A stretch of DNA of 64,000 nucleotides, taken from contig NZ_JMCL01000025.1 in assembly GCF_000690905.1 (NCBI RefSeq), positions 1-64,000 on the forward strand. The letters run 5' to 3'. Below, in pieces: positions 9,660 through 20,390 of the stretch. How positions within the stretch are numbered: position 1 is the first letter of the stretch; each line of letters opens with the position of its first letter. Position numbers and translations under genes: made by a program. The stretch is from Pseudomonas sp. Ant30-3. GTDB taxonomy: Bacteria > Pseudomonadota > Gammaproteobacteria > Pseudomonadales > Pseudomonadaceae. A model generated the notes under the pieces. That model was given only the letters and a program-made list of their open reading frames with translations, ran no database searches and was not told where the DNA came from.

Positions 9660-10229
9660 TCAATGCGACGTCTTCGCCATCTGAGTATCCGACGCTCGCC
9701 AGATCAGCCGCGTGGTGTCGTAACCCTGCTGACGCGCCTTGCTCAGCAATTCTTCTCGCACGACGCCATTGACTGATGGCGACCGCGACAGCAGCCACAA
9801 GTACTTGCGACTTGGATCGCCGACGATGGCGGTCTTGTAGTCATCGCTGACGTACAACACCCAGTATTGCCCCTTCGCCACGCCGGGCAGCAAACGCGAG
9901 AACCAGTTATCAAACTCGACCCACAGCTTGTCGGTTTTACCCGGCACTTGCGGGTAAGCCGTGCCTTTAGCCTCTTCCCACTGCCAGTCTTCAGTCAGGC
10001 AGCGGTTCAATACCAAGACGTTGCCATCCGGCTTGAGCGTGTAATGAGCTTCGGATTGTGCGCAGTTGCGCTGGAAGTACATCGGCAGTCGGGCCAGCTC
10101 GTACCAAGTCCCTTGGTACTTCTTCAGATTGACACTGTCGACGGTTTTCGGCGCCAAAGGATCTTCGCCAGAAGTGGCGCAGCCAGCCAATACCAGGCCG
10201 GCAAAAAGGAGGATCAATAACCGCTTCAT
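9660..10229 (-). CDS. Outer-membrane lipocalin (Blc-like lipoprotein)
   Basis: This 189-residue lipoprotein has a signal peptide ending in the lipobox LAGC (lipidated Cys17). The lipocalin fold follows: the SCR1 block GTWYELARLP near residue 46 and the closing R-x-W-like LWLLSRSP near 145. Bacterial Blc proteins are anchored in the outer membrane and bind fatty acids or lysophospholipids during envelope stress. The next gene is also a small lipoprotein, 30 bases away in the same direction. Confidence 0.88.
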   Translation of the reverse strand: MKRLLILLFAGLVLAGCATSGEDPLAPKTVDSVNLKKYQGTWYELARLPMYFQRNCAQSEAHYTLKPDGNVLVLNRCLTEDWQWEEAKGTAYPQVPGKTDKLWVEFDNWFSRLLPGVAKGQYWVLYVSDDYKTAIVGDPSRKYLWLLSRSPSVNGVVREELLSKARQQGYDTTRLIWRASDTQMAKTSH

Positions 10230-10259
10230 TGTTTTTCTCCCGTGGGCAATTGCCCCGGT

Positions 10260-10514
10260 TTACTTCAGGCCTTGGCCGGAAAACATCAGCACTTTGTCAC
10301 CGGCATACTGCACGCTGATAAAGCTGTTCTTGTCGCCCCAAGTGCAGCTGGACATGCCGAGCGCACCCGAACAATCCGTGGCTTTGCCGAGCAAGGCTTC
10401 TACTTCAGCCTTGGGCATGCCTGCCTCCAACTTGGAATAATTTTCCTGATTGACCTTGCTGCATGCAGCCAGCAGCACACAGAACGACAGCAAGGCGATG
10501 GATCGCAGCGACAT
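10260..10514 (-). CDS. Small lipoprotein, DUF3862-like
   Basis: The product has 84 residues with signal peptide MSLRSIALLSFCVLLAAC, giving the lipobox LAAC and a lipidated cysteine at 18. The start at 10514 is set by AGGAG nine bases upstream. The mature domain follows the pattern of SmpA/BamE-like small lipoproteins (NYSKLEAGMPKAEVEALLG, then a strand with C-x-W-G). I infer an envelope protein of unknown role, cotranscribed with the lipocalin. Confidence 0.75.
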   Translation of the reverse strand: MSLRSIALLSFCVLLAACSKVNQENYSKLEAGMPKAEVEALLGKATDCSGALGMSSCTWGDKNSFISVQYAGDKVLMFSGQGLK

Positions 10515-10774
10515 GTTGAAACTCCTGGAGCGAAGGGGGTTGGCATAGGCTGCCAAGCTGAACCTTAGAAGAGCAAACCCCTATCTGGTTCCCTGATAGT
10601 CAGGCTATTTGTGAAGCCGCTCGTCTGGCTTTTTTGAAATTTCAGGAACTTTCGCTCGCTGTTGAGCATTTCGTCGCTTTTCCAGAATGTGCCTAATCTT
10701 TGACGCTGAGCTGTCGACATATTCATCAGGAAGAAATTTGCGCCTACAACAGCCCCTTCGCGGTAGCTCAACTA

Positions 10775-12667
10775 ATGACCAGAAACATGAAATTCAGCCA
10801 CAAGATCCTGTTGGCTGCCGCCCTCGTGGTGGCCGTTGCATTCGCTTGTTTCATAATGTTCAACGACTATCGCCAGCGTCAGACGCTGCGCACCAGCACC
10901 GAAACGTCGATGCAGGAACTCGGCAGCCTGACCACCAGCAACATTCAGACCTGGCTGGAAAGTCGCATCCAGCTGCTGCAATCACTGTCCCAGCAGATCG
11001 CCGTGGACGGCAGTGCGCCGGCCAGCCTCAAACGCGCCATTGACCTGCCGGCTTACACCAGCAATTTTCAGCTGAGCTATTTCGGCGGTACTGACGGCGT
11101 GATGTTCTCGATCCCGGCCGGCAATCGCGCCGCCGACTACGATCCACGCGCCCGCGGCTGGTACAAAGCGGCCAACAGTGCGCAGCAGACTGTCGTAACA
11201 GAACCGTATATCGCGGCCTCTTCGGGCAAACTGGTCATCACCGTTGCCACACCCGTGAAGCGTGAAGGTCAGATGATCGGCGTCGCCGGTGCTGACATCG
11301 ACCTGTCCAGCGTCAGCGCAATCATCAACTCGCTGAACTTCGGTGGCCATGGCCATGCGTTCATCGTCGGTGCCGACGGCAAGATCCTGATCCACCCGGA
11401 CAGCAAACTGGTGCTGAAGAATCTGGCCGAGGCATACCCGAGCGGCGCGCCGCAGGTCAGCCCCGGCATGAAAGAGGTCGAGATCGACGGCAAGCGCCAG
11501 TTCATCTCCTTCACCCACGTCAATGGCGTGCCGTCGGCAGACTGGTATGTCGCGCTGGTGCTGGATCAGGACACCGCGTTCGCGATGCTCAGCGAATTTC
11601 GCACTTCGGCGATCATTGCCATGGTCATCGCCGTGGTGATCATCATTGCGCTGCTGGGCATGCTGATCAGTTTTCTGATGCAGCCTTTGCTGACCATGGG
11701 CCGCGCCATGCATGACATCGCCGAAGGCGAAGGTGACCTGACCAAACGGCTGACCATTCATGGCCAGGATGAATTCGGTGCGCTGGGTACGTCGTTCAAC
11801 CGGTTCGTGGAGCGAATCCACACCTCGATTCGTGAGGTGTCTTCGGCCACCGGCCAGGTCAACGAAGTCGCCCTGCGCGTGGTTGCCGCCTCGAATTCGT
11901 CGATGTTCAACTCCGACCAGCAAGCCTCGCGCACCAGCAGCGTTGCTGCCGCAATCAACCAGCTCGGCGCCGCCGCCCAGGAAATCGCCCAGAACGCCGC
12001 CCTCGCCTCTCAGCATTCCAGCGACGCGCGGGCACTGGCCGAAGACGGCCAGCAAGTGGTGGATAAAACCATTGCAGCGATGCAGCAGCTGTCGGCGAAG
12101 ATCAGCGATTCGTGCGGCAATATCGAAACGCTCAATAGCAACACGGTCAACATTGGGCAGATTCTGGAAGTGATCACCAGCATCTCGCAGCAAACCAACC
12201 TGCTGGCACTCAACGCCGCCATTGAAGCCGCCCGTGCCGGGGAAGCGGGACGCGGGTTTGCCGTGGTCGCTGATGAAGTCCGCAACCTCGCCCATCGCAC
12301 GCAGGATTCGGCGCAGCAAGTGCAGAAAATGATCGAGGAACTGCAAGTCGGCGCCCGCGAAGCAGTCAGCACCATGACCGACAGCCAGCGCCAGAGCGAG
12401 AGCAGCGTCGGCATTGCCAACCAGGCGGGCGAGCGTCTGGGCAGCGTGACTCAGCGCATCGGCGAAATCGACGGTATGAATCAGTCCGTAGCGACCGCTA
12501 CTGAAGAACAGACGGCGGTGGTGGAGTCGATCAACGTCGACATTACCGAGATCAACATGCTCAACCAGGAAGGTGTAGAAAACCTGCAATCAACCTTGCG
12601 TGCGTGCTCCGACCTTGAACAGCAGGCGGCGCGATTAAAGCAGCTTGTTGGTAGTTTCAGGATTTAA
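10775..12667 (+). CDS. dCACHE amino-acid chemoreceptor, PctA-like
   Basis: This methyl-accepting chemotaxis protein has 630 residues from the ATG at 10775: TM1 at 9-29, a periplasmic dCACHE domain at about 35-275, TM2 at about 283-305, HAMP, then a signalling domain with the hairpin tip around [20 protein letters not shown]. The ligand pocket keeps Y122, R127, W129, Y130, Y145 and D174, each one position beyond the amino-acid binding residues of P. aeruginosa PctA, so an L-amino-acid receptor is likely. There is no C-terminal CheR/CheB pentapeptide. The start is uncertain: ATG at 10787 is also possible. Confidence 0.9.
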   Translation: MTRNMKFSHKILLAAALVVAVAFACFIMFNDYRQRQTLRTSTETSMQELGSLTTSNIQTWLESRIQLLQSLSQQIAVDGSAPASLKRAIDLPAYTSNFQLSYFGGTDGVMFSIPAGNRAADYDPRARGWYKAANSAQQTVVTEPYIAASSGKLVITVATPVKREGQMIGVAGADIDLSSVSAIINSLNFGGHGHAFIVGADGKILIHPDSKLVLKNLAEAYPSGAPQVSPGMKEVEIDGKRQFISFTHVNGVPSADWYVALVLDQDTAFAMLSEFRTSAIIAMVIAVVIIIALLGMLISFLMQPLLTMGRAMHDIAEGEGDLTKRLTIHGQDEFGALGTSFNRFVERIHTSIREVSSATGQVNEVALRVVAASNSSMFNSDQQASRTSSVAAAINQLGAAAQEIAQNAALASQHSSDARALAEDGQQVVDKTIAAMQQLSAKISDSCGNIETLNSNTVNIGQILEVITSISQQTNLLALNAAIEAARAGEAGRGFAVVADEVRNLAHRTQDSAQQVQKMIEELQVGAREAVSTMTDSQRQSESSVGIANQAGERLGSVTQRIGEIDGMNQSVATATEEQTAVVESINVDITEINMLNQEGVENLQSTLRACSDLEQQAARLKQLVGSFRI

Positions 12668-12683
12668 GGCGCTCTCACTGGCC

Positions 12684-12762
12684 TCATCGCCAGCAGGCTG
12701 GCTCCCACAGGGGATTTGTGAACGACACAAACCTAATGTGGGAGCCAGCCTGCTGGCGATGG
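12684..12762. repeat. REP inverted pair
   Basis: catcgccagcaggctggctcccaca pairs with tgtgggagccagcctgctggcgatg, lying between the convergent chemoreceptor and DUF924 genes. Confidence 0.9.
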
Positions 12763-12784
12763 CGGCATCAGCAACAACGAAAAA

Positions 12785-13387
12785 TTAGAACCTGGAACCA
12801 GGCTCTGACAGAAAGACCAACTCCTCAGCCGTAGAGTCCCTTCCCAATACCGCATTGCGATGCGGGAACCTTCCAAACCGCGCAATGACCTTTTGATGCT
12901 TCTCGGCAAAGTCTAGATAGTCGGTAAACAGCTTCCGATCAGCCTCTGGTAGCTCCGTGAGCAAATCGATGTATCGCGAGACGGCTTCGTTCTGCACTGC
13001 AAGATTTTCGCAGTGCTCGAACACCAGGTAGATGAAAACCCGCTGGATGGGCCGCAACTGCCGATCGAAATCCGCAGCAATACCCTGCGCCACCAGCGCT
13101 TGAGCTCTGAGGTCGCCGGAAAAGGATTTGGGGGAATTGCGAAAAATCATGCGTGGCAATTGATCGAGCAACAGCACCAGTGCCAGCCAACCTTCGGGGC
13201 GTTGCGCCCACTCGGTCAATTCGCCGGCCAGTGCCTGCTCGACCCAGTCCCCGAAACGCATTTGCGCGTCGAGGTCCTGGCTGTCGCGTTTGCCGAACCA
13301 CAACTTGCCCTTGTCAGCCACTGTCTCTTGCACTGATTCGGAGGAACCGAACCACCAGTCGAGCAATGGCTGCCAGGGCGCGGTCAT
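12785..13387 (-). CDS. DUF924 family protein
   Basis: This 200-residue protein covers the DUF924 (TPR-like helical) family end to end, with the family blocks DQLPRMIFRNSPKSFSGD near residue 76 and HCENLAVQNEAV near 125. DUF924 has no agreed function. It ends 3 bases after the fbp-side boundary and runs in the same direction as fbp, with its start only 3 bases after the fbp stop, so the pair is probably one transcript. Confidence 0.85.
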   Translation of the reverse strand: MTAPWQPLLDWWFGSSESVQETVADKGKLWFGKRDSQDLDAQMRFGDWVEQALAGELTEWAQRPEGWLALVLLLDQLPRMIFRNSPKSFSGDLRAQALVAQGIAADFDRQLRPIQRVFIYLVFEHCENLAVQNEAVSRYIDLLTELPEADRKLFTDYLDFAEKHQKVIARFGRFPHRNAVLGRDSTAEELVFLSEPGSRF

Positions 13388-13390
13388 GCT

Positions 13391-14401
13391 TTATTCCTTG
13401 TGGTAAGCCGTGACACGTGCAACTTCTTCTTTCGAACCGAGGTACACCGCTACGCGCTGGTGCAGGCCTTCAGGCTGAATGTCGAGGATGCGCTGATGGC
13501 CGTCGGTGGACGCACCGCCCGCTTGCTCAACCAGGAACGACATCGGGTTGGCTTCGTACATCAAGCGCAGTTTGCCCGGCTTCGACGGCTCGCGGCTGTC
13601 ACGTGGGTACATGAACAGACCGCCACGGGTCAGGATGCGGTGCACGTCGGCAACCATCGCGGCGACCCAGCGCATGTTGTAGTTCTTCTTCAGCGGGCCT
13701 TCCTCACCTGCCAGCAATTCGCTGACATAACGCTGCACCGGTGCTTCCCAGTGACGCTGGTTGGACGAGTTGATGGCGAATTCCTGGGTGGACTCAGGAA
13801 TGGTGATGTCTTCGTGAGTGAGCACGAAACTGCCCATTTCACGGTCCAGGGTGAAGCCTTTGACGCCGTCGCCCAGGGTCAGCACCAGCATGGTCTGCGG
13901 GCCGTAAATGGCATAACCGGCCGCTACTTGCTCGGTGCCTGGCTGCAGGAAGGCCTTTTCATTCAGGGCTTCGTTCTGGCTGAGGTATTCGCTCGGGCAA
14001 CGCAGTACCGAGAAAATGGTGCCGACCGGAGCGTTGATGTCGATGTTCGACGAACCGTCCAGTGGGTCGAATACCAGCAGGTAGGCGCCTTTTGGGTATT
14101 TGCCCGGGATCTGGTAGGCGTTGTCCATCTCTTCGGACGCCATGCCAGCCAGGTGACCGCCCCATTCGTTGGCTTCAAGCAGAATCTCGTTGGAAATCAC
14201 GTCGAGTTTCTTCTGCACTTCGCCTTGAACGTTTTCGGTGCCCATGCTGCCCAGAACACCACCCAGGGCGCCTTTGGACACGGCGTGGCTGATTTCTTTA
14301 CAGGCGCGCGCCACCACTTCGATCAGGAAACGCAGATCGGCAGGCGTGTTGTTGCTACGGGTCTGCTCAATCAAATAGCGACTCAGGGTAACGCGGGACA
14401 T
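13391..14401 (-). CDS. fbp: Class I fructose-1,6-bisphosphatase
   Basis: This cytoplasmic enzyme removes the 1-phosphate of fructose 1,6-bisphosphate in gluconeogenesis. The 336-residue product carries the metal-binding block [12 protein letters not shown] near residues 112-123 and the sugar-phosphate region near [15 protein letters not shown]. Pseudomonads lack phosphofructokinase and rely on this enzyme to return triose phosphates to hexose. glgP lies upstream on the same strand, a sensible sugar-phosphate neighbour although 660 bases away. Confidence 0.97.
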   Translation of the reverse strand: MSRVTLSRYLIEQTRSNNTPADLRFLIEVVARACKEISHAVSKGALGGVLGSMGTENVQGEVQKKLDVISNEILLEANEWGGHLAGMASEEMDNAYQIPGKYPKGAYLLVFDPLDGSSNIDINAPVGTIFSVLRCPSEYLSQNEALNEKAFLQPGTEQVAAGYAIYGPQTMLVLTLGDGVKGFTLDREMGSFVLTHEDITIPESTQEFAINSSNQRHWEAPVQRYVSELLAGEEGPLKKNYNMRWVAAMVADVHRILTRGGLFMYPRDSREPSKPGKLRLMYEANPMSFLVEQAGGASTDGHQRILDIQPEGLHQRVAVYLGSKEEVARVTAYHKE

Positions 14402-14591
14402 GGAAGGCTCCGGTGGAATGGGGGGCTAAAAACCCGCGCAGTTTAGCGCGAGTCGCGGTGCATTTGCTCCTATCAGACGTGATCCGCCCAAGAGAGTTCA
14501 TGTGTCGGGTTCAGCGTAGTTGGAAACGGATTGGATGAGCGTTGAGATTCACGGCATTTTCGAATTTTTCTTCGATTGAAAGACAGTCTCC

Positions 14592-14852
14592 TCAGGATTT
14601 CTCAAAGGATTTACGCAGCAAGCTGAATGCCATCGCAGCCAGGAATACGACGCTGAGCAACAGCACTGCCCACAAGCCGAACTTCTTCCAGTCGGGCTCA
14701 GCCTGAGATGTCGAGGTTGCCGTTGATGCCGATGCGACCATCGCCGCTTCATCTACCGCTGCCGCGCCCAACGACGCCCCAATGGCAGGCAACTCCCAGA
14801 TCAATTCCGGGGAAGCGGCAGGAATTTCGTCGAGGGTGAAATGAAGGGTCAC
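14592..14852 (-). CDS. Small tail-anchored membrane protein, unknown
   Basis: I do not recognise this 86-residue protein. The GTG at 14852 is chosen for its AGGG six bases upstream; an in-frame GTG at 14873 has nothing similar. The N-terminal half is polar and alanine-rich (ELIWELPAIGAS), and one hydrophobic helix lies at about residues 56-78 (FGLWAVLLLSVVFLAAMAF) with a basic end RKSFEK, so it would sit in the inner membrane by its C-terminus. It lies alone between fbp and glgP on their strand. The gap 14402-14591 shows no gene. Confidence 0.6.
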   Translation of the reverse strand: MTLHFTLDEIPAASPELIWELPAIGASLGAAAVDEAAMVASASTATSTSQAEPDWKKFGLWAVLLLSVVFLAAMAFSLLRKSFEKS

Positions 14853-14899
14853 AGATATCCCTAAGCAGCCCACTGCCGGGCGGATCCCACAAACCCAAT

Positions 14900-14990
14900 G
14901 TGGGAGCGAGCTTGCTGGCGAAAAGGGGCATCACATTCAACATTTTATAGTGAATGTCAGTGCGCATTCGCGAGCAAGCCCGCTCCCACA
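14900..14990. repeat. REP inverted pair
   Basis: tgtgggagcgagcttgctggcga pairs imperfectly with tcgcgagcaagcccgctcccaca (about 45-base spacer), upstream of the small membrane-protein gene. Confidence 0.88.
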
Positions 14991-15063
14991 AGGGTTAAGC
15001 GGGCGCTCAATATATCGATCCGATCCCACAACCGTTGGGCATTGATCACATTTGTTGAGGAAG

Positions 15064-17514
15064 TTACTCCAACGCTTTCCAGATCTCCGTGGCGTACTCG
15101 CGAATGGTCCGATCCGAGGAGAACCAGCCCATACGTGAGGTGTTCAACACTGCCGAACGCCACCATTGCTGCGAATCATGCCAATGCGCTTCGACGCGCA
15201 TCTGCGCATCCCAGTAGGAATCGAAATCGGCACACACCAGGAAGCGGTCGTAGTCGATCAACGAATCGATGAAGCCGGCATAACGCGACGGATCATCCGG
15301 CGAGAACACCCCGCCGCGGATCGCTTGCAGCACATCATTGAGGCGATGCGAAGCAGCAATGTCCGGCGTCGCATTGAACTCGTGGTTCTGCTTGCGTGCT
15401 TCTACCTGCTGCGCGCTCAGGCCGAAAATGAACATATGCTCGGCGCCGATTCGCTCGCACATTTCCACGTTCGCGCCGTCCAGCGTGCCGATGGTCAACG
15501 CGCCGTTGAGGCCGAACTTCATGTTGCTGGTGCCGGACGCCTCGAAACCTGCGGTGGAAATCTGCTCCGACAAATCCGCCGCCGAAATAATGCTTTCCGC
15601 GAGGCTGACGTTGTAGTTGGGCAGGAACACCACTTTGAGCAAGCCGCGCACGGTCGGGTCGTTATTGACCACCCGGGCAATGTCGTTGGTCAGTTTGATG
15701 ATCAGCTTGGCCTGGTGATAACTGGCAGCGGCCTTGCCGGCGAAAATCTTCACGCGCGGCACCCAGTCGATTTCCGGCTCGGCACGAATCGCCTGATACA
15801 GCGCGACGGTGTGCAGCAGGTTAAGCAACTGGCGCTTGTATTCGTGAATCCGTTTGACCTGCACGTCGAACATCGCCGCCGGGTTGACCGCCACGCCGAG
15901 CCGCTCGTGAATGATGTAGGCCAGGGCTTTTTTGCTGTGCAGACGCTGCTCGGCGAAGGCTTTGCGGAACGCCGGTTGCTCGGCGAACGGTTCGAGATCG
16001 AGCAAACGCTCTTCCGGGTTATCTAGCAGATCCGGCCCAAGCGCATCGACCAGCATCGAGGTCAATTCCGAGTTGGCCTGATACAGCCAGCGGCGGAAGG
16101 TGATGCCGTTGGTCTTGTTGTTGATTCGCTCCGGGTAGAGCTTGTGCAGCTCGGAGAACACGGTTTTGCGCATCAGCTGCGTGTGCAGCCCCGATACGCC
16201 GTTGACGCTGTGCGAACCGAGGAACGCCAGGTTACCCATACGCACGCGGCGGCCGTTGTCTTCTTCGATCAACGATACGGCGCGCAGCACATCAAAATCG
16301 TGAACGCCTTTGGCGCGCAGCGAGTCGATGTGTTGCGCGTTGATCAGGTAGATGATCTGCATGTGCCGCGGCAGCATGCGTTCCATCAGCCCGACCGGCC
16401 AGGTTTCCAGCGCTTCGGGCAACAGCGTGTGGTTGGTGTACGACAGCGTGTCCACCGTAACCTGCCATGCCGCATCCCACGCCACGTCATAGACGTCGAC
16501 CAACTGCCGCATGAGCTCGGCCACTGCAATCGAAGGGTGAGTGTCGTTGAGCTGGATGGCCGCGTGGTCACCCAAGGTCAGCACGGAGGTGTGCATGTTG
16601 CGATGGCGTCGCAGCAAGTCTTGCAACGACGCTGCAACAAAGAAATATTCCTGACGCAGGCGCAGTTCCTGGCCGGCCTCGGTGCTGTCCGCCGGGTAAA
16701 GCACGCGGGAGATACTTTCGGCCCGGGCAACTTCCGCCACGGCGCCCAAGTGGTCGCCGGCGTTGAAGCGCTCAAGGTGCAAGTCTTCCACGGCACGGGC
16801 GCGCCACAGCCGCAAGGTATTGACGCTGGCTCCGCGCCAGCCGACCACTGGCGTGTCGTACGCAATGGCGCGCACGGTCTCCGCCGGGGTCCAGACTTGT
16901 TTGGTTTTGCCCGATTCGTCGGTGACCGTTTCGACGCTGCCGCCGAACCCGATCGGATACACCACTTCTGGTCGTTCGAACTCCCACGGGTTGCCGAAAT
17001 CCAGCCAGTGTTCGGTCTGCTCCTGCTGCCAGCCATCGACGATGGCCTGGCGGAACAAACCGTGTTCGTAACGAATGCCATAACCGTGACCGGCGATGCC
17101 GAGGGTCGACATGCTTTCCATGAAGCACGCGGCCAGACGGCCGAGACCGCCGTTGCCCAGAGCAGCATCGGGTTCGAGCAAGCGGATGCGCTCGATGTCG
17201 ACGCCGAGCTCGGTCATGGCTTCGCGGGCGACGTCGAGCAGGCCGAGGTTGCTCAGGCTGTCGTAGAGCAACCGGCCGATGAGGAATTCAAGAGAGAGGT
17301 AATAAACCCGTTTCTGACCTTTGCGGTAGATCTGCCGGGTGTGGTCCATCCAGTGCTCGACCATGTGATCGCGCGCGGCGAGCGCAATGGCTTCGAACCA
17401 GTCGTGGTCGAAGGCGTGATCCGGGTCTTTGCCCACCGCGTAGGTGAGTTTGGTCAAGACGGCGTCGCGAAATGCGGCCACCTCTGCTTCGCGAACTAGT
17501 GGTTCTTGAGTCAT
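15064..17514 (-). CDS. glgP: Glycogen/maltodextrin phosphorylase
   Basis: This PLP enzyme releases glucose 1-phosphate from alpha-1,4-glucans. The 816-residue product is full length for family GT35. The PLP lysine sits in GTSNMKFGLNGAL near residue 660, and the family block EDAALGNGGLGRLA-like PDAALGNGGLGRLAACF is near 118. It stands apart from the usual glg genes in this window. Divergent transcription from the cysteine-cluster gene starts in a 256-base gap. Confidence 0.95.
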   Translation of the reverse strand: MTQEPLVREAEVAAFRDAVLTKLTYAVGKDPDHAFDHDWFEAIALAARDHMVEHWMDHTRQIYRKGQKRVYYLSLEFLIGRLLYDSLSNLGLLDVAREAMTELGVDIERIRLLEPDAALGNGGLGRLAACFMESMSTLGIAGHGYGIRYEHGLFRQAIVDGWQQEQTEHWLDFGNPWEFERPEVVYPIGFGGSVETVTDESGKTKQVWTPAETVRAIAYDTPVVGWRGASVNTLRLWRARAVEDLHLERFNAGDHLGAVAEVARAESISRVLYPADSTEAGQELRLRQEYFFVAASLQDLLRRHRNMHTSVLTLGDHAAIQLNDTHPSIAVAELMRQLVDVYDVAWDAAWQVTVDTLSYTNHTLLPEALETWPVGLMERMLPRHMQIIYLINAQHIDSLRAKGVHDFDVLRAVSLIEEDNGRRVRMGNLAFLGSHSVNGVSGLHTQLMRKTVFSELHKLYPERINNKTNGITFRRWLYQANSELTSMLVDALGPDLLDNPEERLLDLEPFAEQPAFRKAFAEQRLHSKKALAYIIHERLGVAVNPAAMFDVQVKRIHEYKRQLLNLLHTVALYQAIRAEPEIDWVPRVKIFAGKAAASYHQAKLIIKLTNDIARVVNNDPTVRGLLKVVFLPNYNVSLAESIISAADLSEQISTAGFEASGTSNMKFGLNGALTIGTLDGANVEMCERIGAEHMFIFGLSAQQVEARKQNHEFNATPDIAASHRLNDVLQAIRGGVFSPDDPSRYAGFIDSLIDYDRFLVCADFDSYWDAQMRVEAHWHDSQQWWRSAVLNTSRMGWFSSDRTIREYATEIWKALE

Positions 17515-17770
17515 CGATAGGACCTCGAGCGAGCGTGAAGTTTCTGAGCCTAGACGCTCTGACAGGTTGCCGGGGCTCTTGTTCGGCAGTTTTCCCTGAT
17601 AGTGCGAAATCTGTCGCCATTACATTGGCAGGTGCCTGATTCAATGCAGGGGCCGTGCCGAAAGACCGGGCGTTTCGCATGACCCGGGAAAAAATCTGGC
17701 GAAAGGTTGTTCAAAAATCCACCAGTCCCGGTATGATCGCGCGCCCTGATGCACACGCTGGTAACAACCG

Positions 17771-18214
17771 ATGATGAAGTCCAACCTGATCGCTGCCGCC
17801 GAGATTGATCGCCTCGATACCTGGGCCAAGTACTCTGCGCCTATGTGCGGCTCCTGCGTATCCAGCTGCTGCACGCTGCCCGTCGAGGTCAAGATCAAGG
17901 ATCTGATCCGCATCGGCATCGTCGATGAATTCGAGCGCGGCGAACCGGCGAAAAACATCGCCAAGCGTTTGCAGAAGGAAGGGATCGTCGAGCGCTACAA
18001 CCAGAAATCGGAAATCTTCACGCTACAGCGCATGAGCAATAACGATTGCCTGTACCTGGATCGTAAAAGCCGTTTGTGCACTATTTATGAAAAGCGCCCC
18101 GATACCTGCCGCAATCATCCAAAGATCGGCCCGCGGCCGGGGTATTGCGCGTACAAGCCGAAGGAAGTGGCGCGCGAGACCAGTGCCAGCCGCCGGACAC
18201 TCGAGAAGTTCTGA
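17771..18214 (+). CDS. YkgJ-family cysteine cluster protein
   Basis: The product has 147 residues with a CxxC-type N-terminal cluster (MCGSCVSSCCTLP, residues 25-37) and further cysteines at NDCLYLD, RLCTIYEKRPDTC and GYCAY. This is the CxxCxxCC pattern of the YkgJ/UPF0153 family, thought to bind zinc or an iron-sulphur cluster. The function is unknown. A REP pair and a strong bidirectional terminator follow it. Confidence 0.85.
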   Translation: MMKSNLIAAAEIDRLDTWAKYSAPMCGSCVSSCCTLPVEVKIKDLIRIGIVDEFERGEPAKNIAKRLQKEGIVERYNQKSEIFTLQRMSNNDCLYLDRKSRLCTIYEKRPDTCRNHPKIGPRPGYCAYKPKEVARETSASRRTLEKF

Positions 18215-18242
18215 TCCAACATTTCGCCGCCTGCCCGGGCCT

Positions 18243-18336
18243 CATCGCGAGCAGGCTCGCTCCCACAGTGGCCGGTGGCGTTCACAAAATCGGTGCTCAC
18301 CGCCGAGCCCTGTGGGAGCGAGCCTGCTCGCGATGA
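18243..18336. repeat. REP inverted pair
   Basis: catcgcgagcaggctcgctcccaca pairs with tgtgggagcgagcctgctcgcgatg, just after the cysteine-cluster gene. Confidence 0.92.
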
Positions 18337-18371
18337 GGCCGACACAAACACCGTAAAAATCCCTGACAAAC

Positions 18372-18408
18372 AAAAACGCCCCCGATCTCGCGATCGGGGG
18401 CGTTTTTT
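18372..18408. terminator. Bidirectional intrinsic terminator
   Basis: A-tract, then the perfect stem cgcccccgatc/gatcgggggcg with loop tcgc, then a T-tract. It serves both the cysteine-cluster gene (+) and typA (-). Confidence 0.93.
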
Positions 18409-18430
18409 CAAGCGCTAACTAAGTCGAAAC

Positions 18431-20251
18431 TCAGTTGCCGCTTTTCTTGGCTGCGCGGGTACGCTCGCTTTCGCCCAGGATCTTCTTGCGAAGACGGATG
18501 GACTTAGGAGTGACTTCGCACAATTCGTCTTCTTGAACGAATTCCAGAGCCTGCTCCAGGGTGAAACGGATAGGCGGAACCAGAGCGATGGTTTCGTCTT
18601 TACCCGAAGCACGCATGTTGTCGAGCTTCTTGCCTTTGGTAGGGTTAACGCCCAGGTCGTTGTCGCGGCTGTTGATGCCGACGATTTGACCTTCGTACAC
18701 GTCTTCGCCGTGACCCAGGAACAGTTTGCCGCGAGCTTGCAGGGTTTCCAGCGAGTAAGTCAGAGCCTTACCGGTAGCAACCGAAACCAGCACGCCGTTC
18801 TGACGGCCGGACATGTCGCCGGACTTCATTACGTCGTAACGGTCGAAGATCGAGGTCAGGATGCCTGCACCGGAGGTCAGGGTCAGGAACTCGTTACGGA
18901 AACCGATCAAGCCACGAGCCGGGATGTTGTACTCAAGGCGCACACGGCCCTTGCCATCCGGAACCATGTTGGTCAGGTCGCCCTTACGGATACCGATCTG
19001 CTCCATGATCGAACCTTGCGATTCTTCCGGCAGGTCGATGGTCACGTTTTCGTACGGTTCGTGCTTGACGCCATCAACCATACGGATGATCACTTCCGGA
19101 CGACCAACACCCATTTCGAAGCCTTCGCGACGCATGGTTTCGATCAGTACCGAGAGGTGCAGCTCACCACGGCCGGAGACTTTGAACTTGTCGGCGCTGT
19201 CGCCCTCTTCAACGCGCAGAGCAACGTTGTAGAGCAGTTCCTTGTCCAGACGTTCCTTGATGTTACGGGAAGTCACGAACTTGCCTTCTTTACCGCAGAA
19301 AGGCGAGTCGTTTACCTGGAAGGTCATGGAAACAGTCGGCTCGTCAACGGTCAGCGGCTTCATCGCTTCAACGTTCAACGGGTCGCACAGGGTGTCCGAG
19401 ATGAACAGCTGATCGAAACCGCTGATGCAGACGATGTCGCCGGCAGCTGCTTCGTCAACGTCGATGCGGTGCAGACCGTGGTGGCCCATCAGCTTGAGGA
19501 TACGACCGGTACGCTTCTTGCCGTCGGCGTCGATAGCGACAACCGGAGTGTTCGGCTTGATGCGACCACGAGCGATACGGCCAACGCCGATAACACCCAG
19601 GAAGCTGTTGTAGTCCAGAGCCGAGATTTGCATCTGGAACGGACCGTCACGGTCAACTTGCGGCGCAGGTACGTTGTCGACGATCGACTGGTACAGCGGG
19701 GTCATGTCTTCAGCCATGTCGGTGTGTTCCAGACCGGCAATGCCGTTCAGGGCCGAGGCGTAGACGACTTTGAAGTCCAGCTGTTCTTCGGTGGCACCGA
19801 GGTTGTCGAACAGGTCGAAGATCTGGTCCAGAACCCAGTCCGGACGCGCGCCTGGACGGTCAACCTTGTTGATCACCACGATTGGACGCAGGCCGGCTTC
19901 GAAAGCCTTCTTGGTCACGAAACGGGTTTGCGGCATAGGGCCGTCTTGAGCGTCAACCAGCAGCAGAACGGAGTCAACCATCGACATTACGCGTTCAACT
20001 TCGCCGCCGAAGTCGGCGTGGCCCGGGGTGTCCACGATGTTGATGTGGAAGCCGTTCCAGTTGATGGCGGTGTTTTTCGCCAGAATGGTAATACCGCGCT
20101 CTTTCTCCTGGTCGTTGGAGTCCATCACGCGCTCGTCGTTGAGCTCGTTGCGCTCCAGGGTGCCGGATTGACGCAAGAGTTTGTCTACCAGGGTGGTTTT
20201 ACCATGGTCAACGTGAGCAATGATGGCGATGTTGCGTAGATTTTCGATCAC
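18431..20251 (-). CDS. typA: Ribosome-associated GTPase TypA/BipA
   Basis: This translational GTPase binds the 70S ribosome and supports 50S assembly and stress or cold growth. The 606-residue product has G1 AHVDHGKTT at 13-21, the switch region with G2 RGITI near 53, G3 DTPGH near 76 and G4 NKVD near 130. Domains II, III and V and the BipA-specific C-terminal domain ([14 protein letters not shown] onward) follow. It is full length. thiI lies 139 bases upstream on the same strand. Confidence 0.98.
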   Translation of the reverse strand: MIENLRNIAIIAHVDHGKTTLVDKLLRQSGTLERNELNDERVMDSNDQEKERGITILAKNTAINWNGFHINIVDTPGHADFGGEVERVMSMVDSVLLLVDAQDGPMPQTRFVTKKAFEAGLRPIVVINKVDRPGARPDWVLDQIFDLFDNLGATEEQLDFKVVYASALNGIAGLEHTDMAEDMTPLYQSIVDNVPAPQVDRDGPFQMQISALDYNSFLGVIGVGRIARGRIKPNTPVVAIDADGKKRTGRILKLMGHHGLHRIDVDEAAAGDIVCISGFDQLFISDTLCDPLNVEAMKPLTVDEPTVSMTFQVNDSPFCGKEGKFVTSRNIKERLDKELLYNVALRVEEGDSADKFKVSGRGELHLSVLIETMRREGFEMGVGRPEVIIRMVDGVKHEPYENVTIDLPEESQGSIMEQIGIRKGDLTNMVPDGKGRVRLEYNIPARGLIGFRNEFLTLTSGAGILTSIFDRYDVMKSGDMSGRQNGVLVSVATGKALTYSLETLQARGKLFLGHGEDVYEGQIVGINSRDNDLGVNPTKGKKLDNMRASGKDETIALVPPIRFTLEQALEFVQEDELCEVTPKSIRLRKKILGESERTRAAKKSGN

Positions 20252-20390
20252 TTGTGTATCTCGATCAGAGGATTCGGTGTGCTGACAAGTCTTGGCAGCG
20301 ATTAACAGTAGAGTCAGGCCTTGCCGTTACAGCTTTACGGCAGAGTCGGGGGGCCGGTGACGCAGGCCACAGGCAAACAGCCCCGGGCTC

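Noticed and set aside
10700-10774. Longer start for the chemoreceptor at 10700
   Set aside because: It would add 25 polar residues before TM1; PctA-type receptors begin a few residues before KFSHKILL.
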